Shown: positions 32,970-33,950 of the stretch, in pieces | How the letters are laid out: each line of letters begins with the position of its first letter | Position numbering within the stretch: the stretch's first letter is position 1 | Source of the DNA: Allokutzneria sp. NRRL B-24872 | Lineage (GTDB): Bacteria; Actinomycetota; Actinomycetes; Mycobacteriales; Pseudonocardiaceae | DNA length: 33,950 nucleotides | Assembly: GCF_002155965.1 (NCBI RefSeq) | Contig: NZ_MUMH01000173.1 | Coordinates: 1-33,950 of the forward strand | Reading direction: 5' to 3' | Position numbers and translations under genes: made by a program | The notes under the pieces: model-generated | Database searches by the model: none | What the model was told of the DNA's origin: nothing | Seen by the model: the letters and a program-made list of their open reading frames with translations, nothing else

Positions 32970-32998
32970 TTGAACACTTAGGTATGCCTTGCTTTACT
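32970..32998 (+). promoter_or_regulatory. Promoter with IdeR/DmdR-type iron box
   Basis: TTGAAC (32970-32975) and TTTACT (32993-32998) are 17 bases apart. Between and over them lies TTAGGTATGCCTTGCTTTA (32978-32996), which matches 16 of 19 positions of the actinobacterial iron box TWAGGTWAGSCTWACCTWA. An iron-loaded IdeR/DmdR repressor bound here would block RNA polymerase. Confidence 0.75.
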
Positions 32999-33033
32999 CG
33001 GACGGGTCCGTGTCCCAGTGAGGGAAGGCCCGC

Positions 33034-33858
33034 ATGACCGCGACGACCGACACCCGGCCCGAGCAGGTCCTGTCCTACGTCCACTTCCGCGCCCAGGTGC
33101 GCGAGGTTCGCCGACTCACCCCGAACATGGCTCGGGTGACCCTCGGCGGCCCCGATCTCGCCGGGTTGACCAGTGGCGGCAAGGACCAGCGGATCAAGCT
33201 GTTCTTCCCGTTGGCCGGTCAGCGGGAGCCCGTGCTGACCAGCGGTCCCGGTTGGTACCAGGACTACCTCGCGCAGCCCACCGAGATCCGCCCGGTGATG
33301 CGCACCTACACGCTGCGCGGCCACCGCCCCGAGCACAACGAGGTCGACGTCGATTTCGTGCTGCACGGCGACACCGGCCCCGCTTCCGCCTGGGTGGCCC
33401 GCGCCGAGCGCGGCGACCACGTCGGCCTGCTCGCCCCCAACGCCCTGCACGCACCGATCCTCGGCTACGAGTACCACCCGGTACCCGGTACCGACTGGCA
33501 CCTGCTCGCCGGTGACGAGACCGCGCTCCCCGCTATCGGCGGCATCATCGAGTCCCTGCCCGCAGGCGCCGTCGCGAAGGTCTTCGTCGAGGTGCCCGAG
33601 GAGGCCGACCGCCAGGACCTCCGCAGTGCAGCCGATGTCGAGATCACCTGGCTCGCGCACCACCACGGCGAGTCCCGCCTCCTCGACGCCATCCGCGCCG
33701 CTGATTTCCCGTCAGGCCAGGCCTACGCGTGGATCGCGGGGGAGTGCGCCGTGATCAAGCACGTGCGCCGCCACCTGCTCCGCGAACGCGGCGTCGCCAA
33801 GGACGCCCTCTACTTCTCGGGTTACTGGCGTCGCGGCGCCGACCACGATTCCCTCTGA
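33034..33858 (+). CDS. Siderophore-interacting protein (FAD-dependent ferric-siderophore reductase)
   Basis: A 274-residue flavoprotein of the SIP/ViuB family, which reduces ferric siderophores in the cytosol so that iron is released. RRLTPNMARVTLGGPDL starts the FAD barrel, PVMRTYTLRGHRPE is the FAD-binding R-YT-R motif, HLLAGDETALPAIGGIIESL the nucleotide-binding start, and YAWIAGECAVIKHVRRHLL the C-terminal conserved block. GGGAAGG about 8 bases before ATG 33034 serves as ribosome-binding site. The iron box in its promoter supports iron repression. No siderophore synthesis or uptake gene is in the window. Confidence 0.95.
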   Translation: MTATTDTRPEQVLSYVHFRAQVREVRRLTPNMARVTLGGPDLAGLTSGGKDQRIKLFFPLAGQREPVLTSGPGWYQDYLAQPTEIRPVMRTYTLRGHRPEHNEVDVDFVLHGDTGPASAWVARAERGDHVGLLAPNALHAPILGYEYHPVPGTDWHLLAGDETALPAIGGIIESLPAGAVAKVFVEVPEEADRQDLRSAADVEITWLAHHHGESRLLDAIRAADFPSGQAYAWIAGECAVIKHVRRHLLRERGVAKDALYFSGYWRRGADHDSL

Positions 33859-33870
33859 GCCTCACTCAGA
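33854..33870. terminator. Small palindrome joining two convergent stops
   Basis: TCTGAG (33854-33859) and CTCAGA (33865-33870) pair around a 5-base loop. The stem contains the stop codon of the SIP gene and that of the opposite gene. Short for a terminator. Confidence 0.3.
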
Positions 33871-33950
33871 ACGGCGCCGGTTCGGCGATCGGTACCGGGT
33901 GAACGTCCTCGGTCTTCCCACGCGGTGTCGTCCAGGTGTGCGTCCCGTCG
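33866..33950 (-). CDS. DUF222/HNH endonuclease-like protein, C-terminal end (runs off right edge)
   Basis: The last 27 codons of a gene that enters from the right edge and stops at 33866. The tail DGTHTWTTPRGKTEDVHPVP followed by IAEPAPF resembles the C-terminus of DUF222/HNH proteins, which often ends in a G-T-WT-P-GR--- stretch and a proline-rich tail behind the HNH motif. Only the tail is visible, so the assignment is tentative. It lies in the same orientation as the similar gene start on the left edge. Confidence 0.5.
   Translation of the reverse strand, partial: DGTHTWTTPRGKTEDVHPVPIAEPAPF

Noticed and set aside
33034-33858. Siderophore-interacting flavoprotein as dedicated reductase of the NO synthase
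   Set aside because: It is on the other strand, separated by another gene, and has an iron box, so iron release is the better explanation; kept only as a donor to test.

Overview
The window looks like chromosome from a high-GC actinobacterium, most likely of the order Pseudonocardiales (a Lentzea, Actinosynnema or Saccharothrix-like genus). This is inferred from the strong GC bias, frequent GTG/TTG starts, ATGA-coupled genes, a SARP regulator, DUF222/HNH and DUF6247 genes, a calerythrin-type EF-hand protein, a stand-alone bacterial nitric oxide synthase and an IdeR/DmdR-like iron box. No tRNA, rRNA, CRISPR array, insertion sequence or prophage was seen.

Layout. (1) 1-216 is the start of a DUF222/HNH-type gene running off the left edge; 217-556 is non-coding and rich in inverted repeats. 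(2) 557-7448 holds an APC amino acid permease, then a tight block: rpe, ribD, ribE, ribBA, ribH, a PH-domain membrane protein and a dihydroorotate dehydrogenase-like flavoprotein, mostly coupled by stop/start overlaps. (3) 7637-9142 has a PPOX-fold protein, an EF-hand protein, a RelE-toxin remnant and an intergenic repeat cluster. (4) 9143-11622 has a DUF899 + PPOX pair divergent from an HxlR regulator, then an alpha/beta hydrolase. (5) 12023-17789 has an orphan SARP/NB-ARC regulator, unknown genes, and a LacI regulator divergent from a secreted PL7 alginate lyase.

(6) 17869-24853 is the most interesting part. Two divergent gene sets carry two CFA-synthase-like methyltransferases, a DUF1295 membrane protein, a peroxiredoxin, an alpha/beta hydrolase, an FAD amine-oxidase-like enzyme, a DUF1365 protein and an SDR. 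The set resembles the ufaA1 neighbourhood of Mycobacterium tuberculosis (Rv0449c-Rv0446c) with an extra CFA enzyme. Both CFA-like proteins seem to lack two residues that hold bicarbonate in E. coli Cfa, so they may do something other than classical cyclopropanation.

(7) 24886-27333 has a DUF72 protein, two small secreted proteins (one with the cysteine pattern of tendamistat-like amylase inhibitors), strong tandem hairpins and a decayed DUF6247/toxin pair. (8) 27330-33858 has a VOC protein, an unknown protein, an EphD-like hydrolase-SDR fusion divergent from a TetR regulator with a palindrome between them, a bacterial NO synthase whose 3' end overlaps tetR, an NAD(P)-binding protein and an iron-box-controlled siderophore-interacting protein. 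(9) 33866-33950 is the C-terminus of a second DUF222/HNH-like gene, in the same orientation as the one on the left edge.
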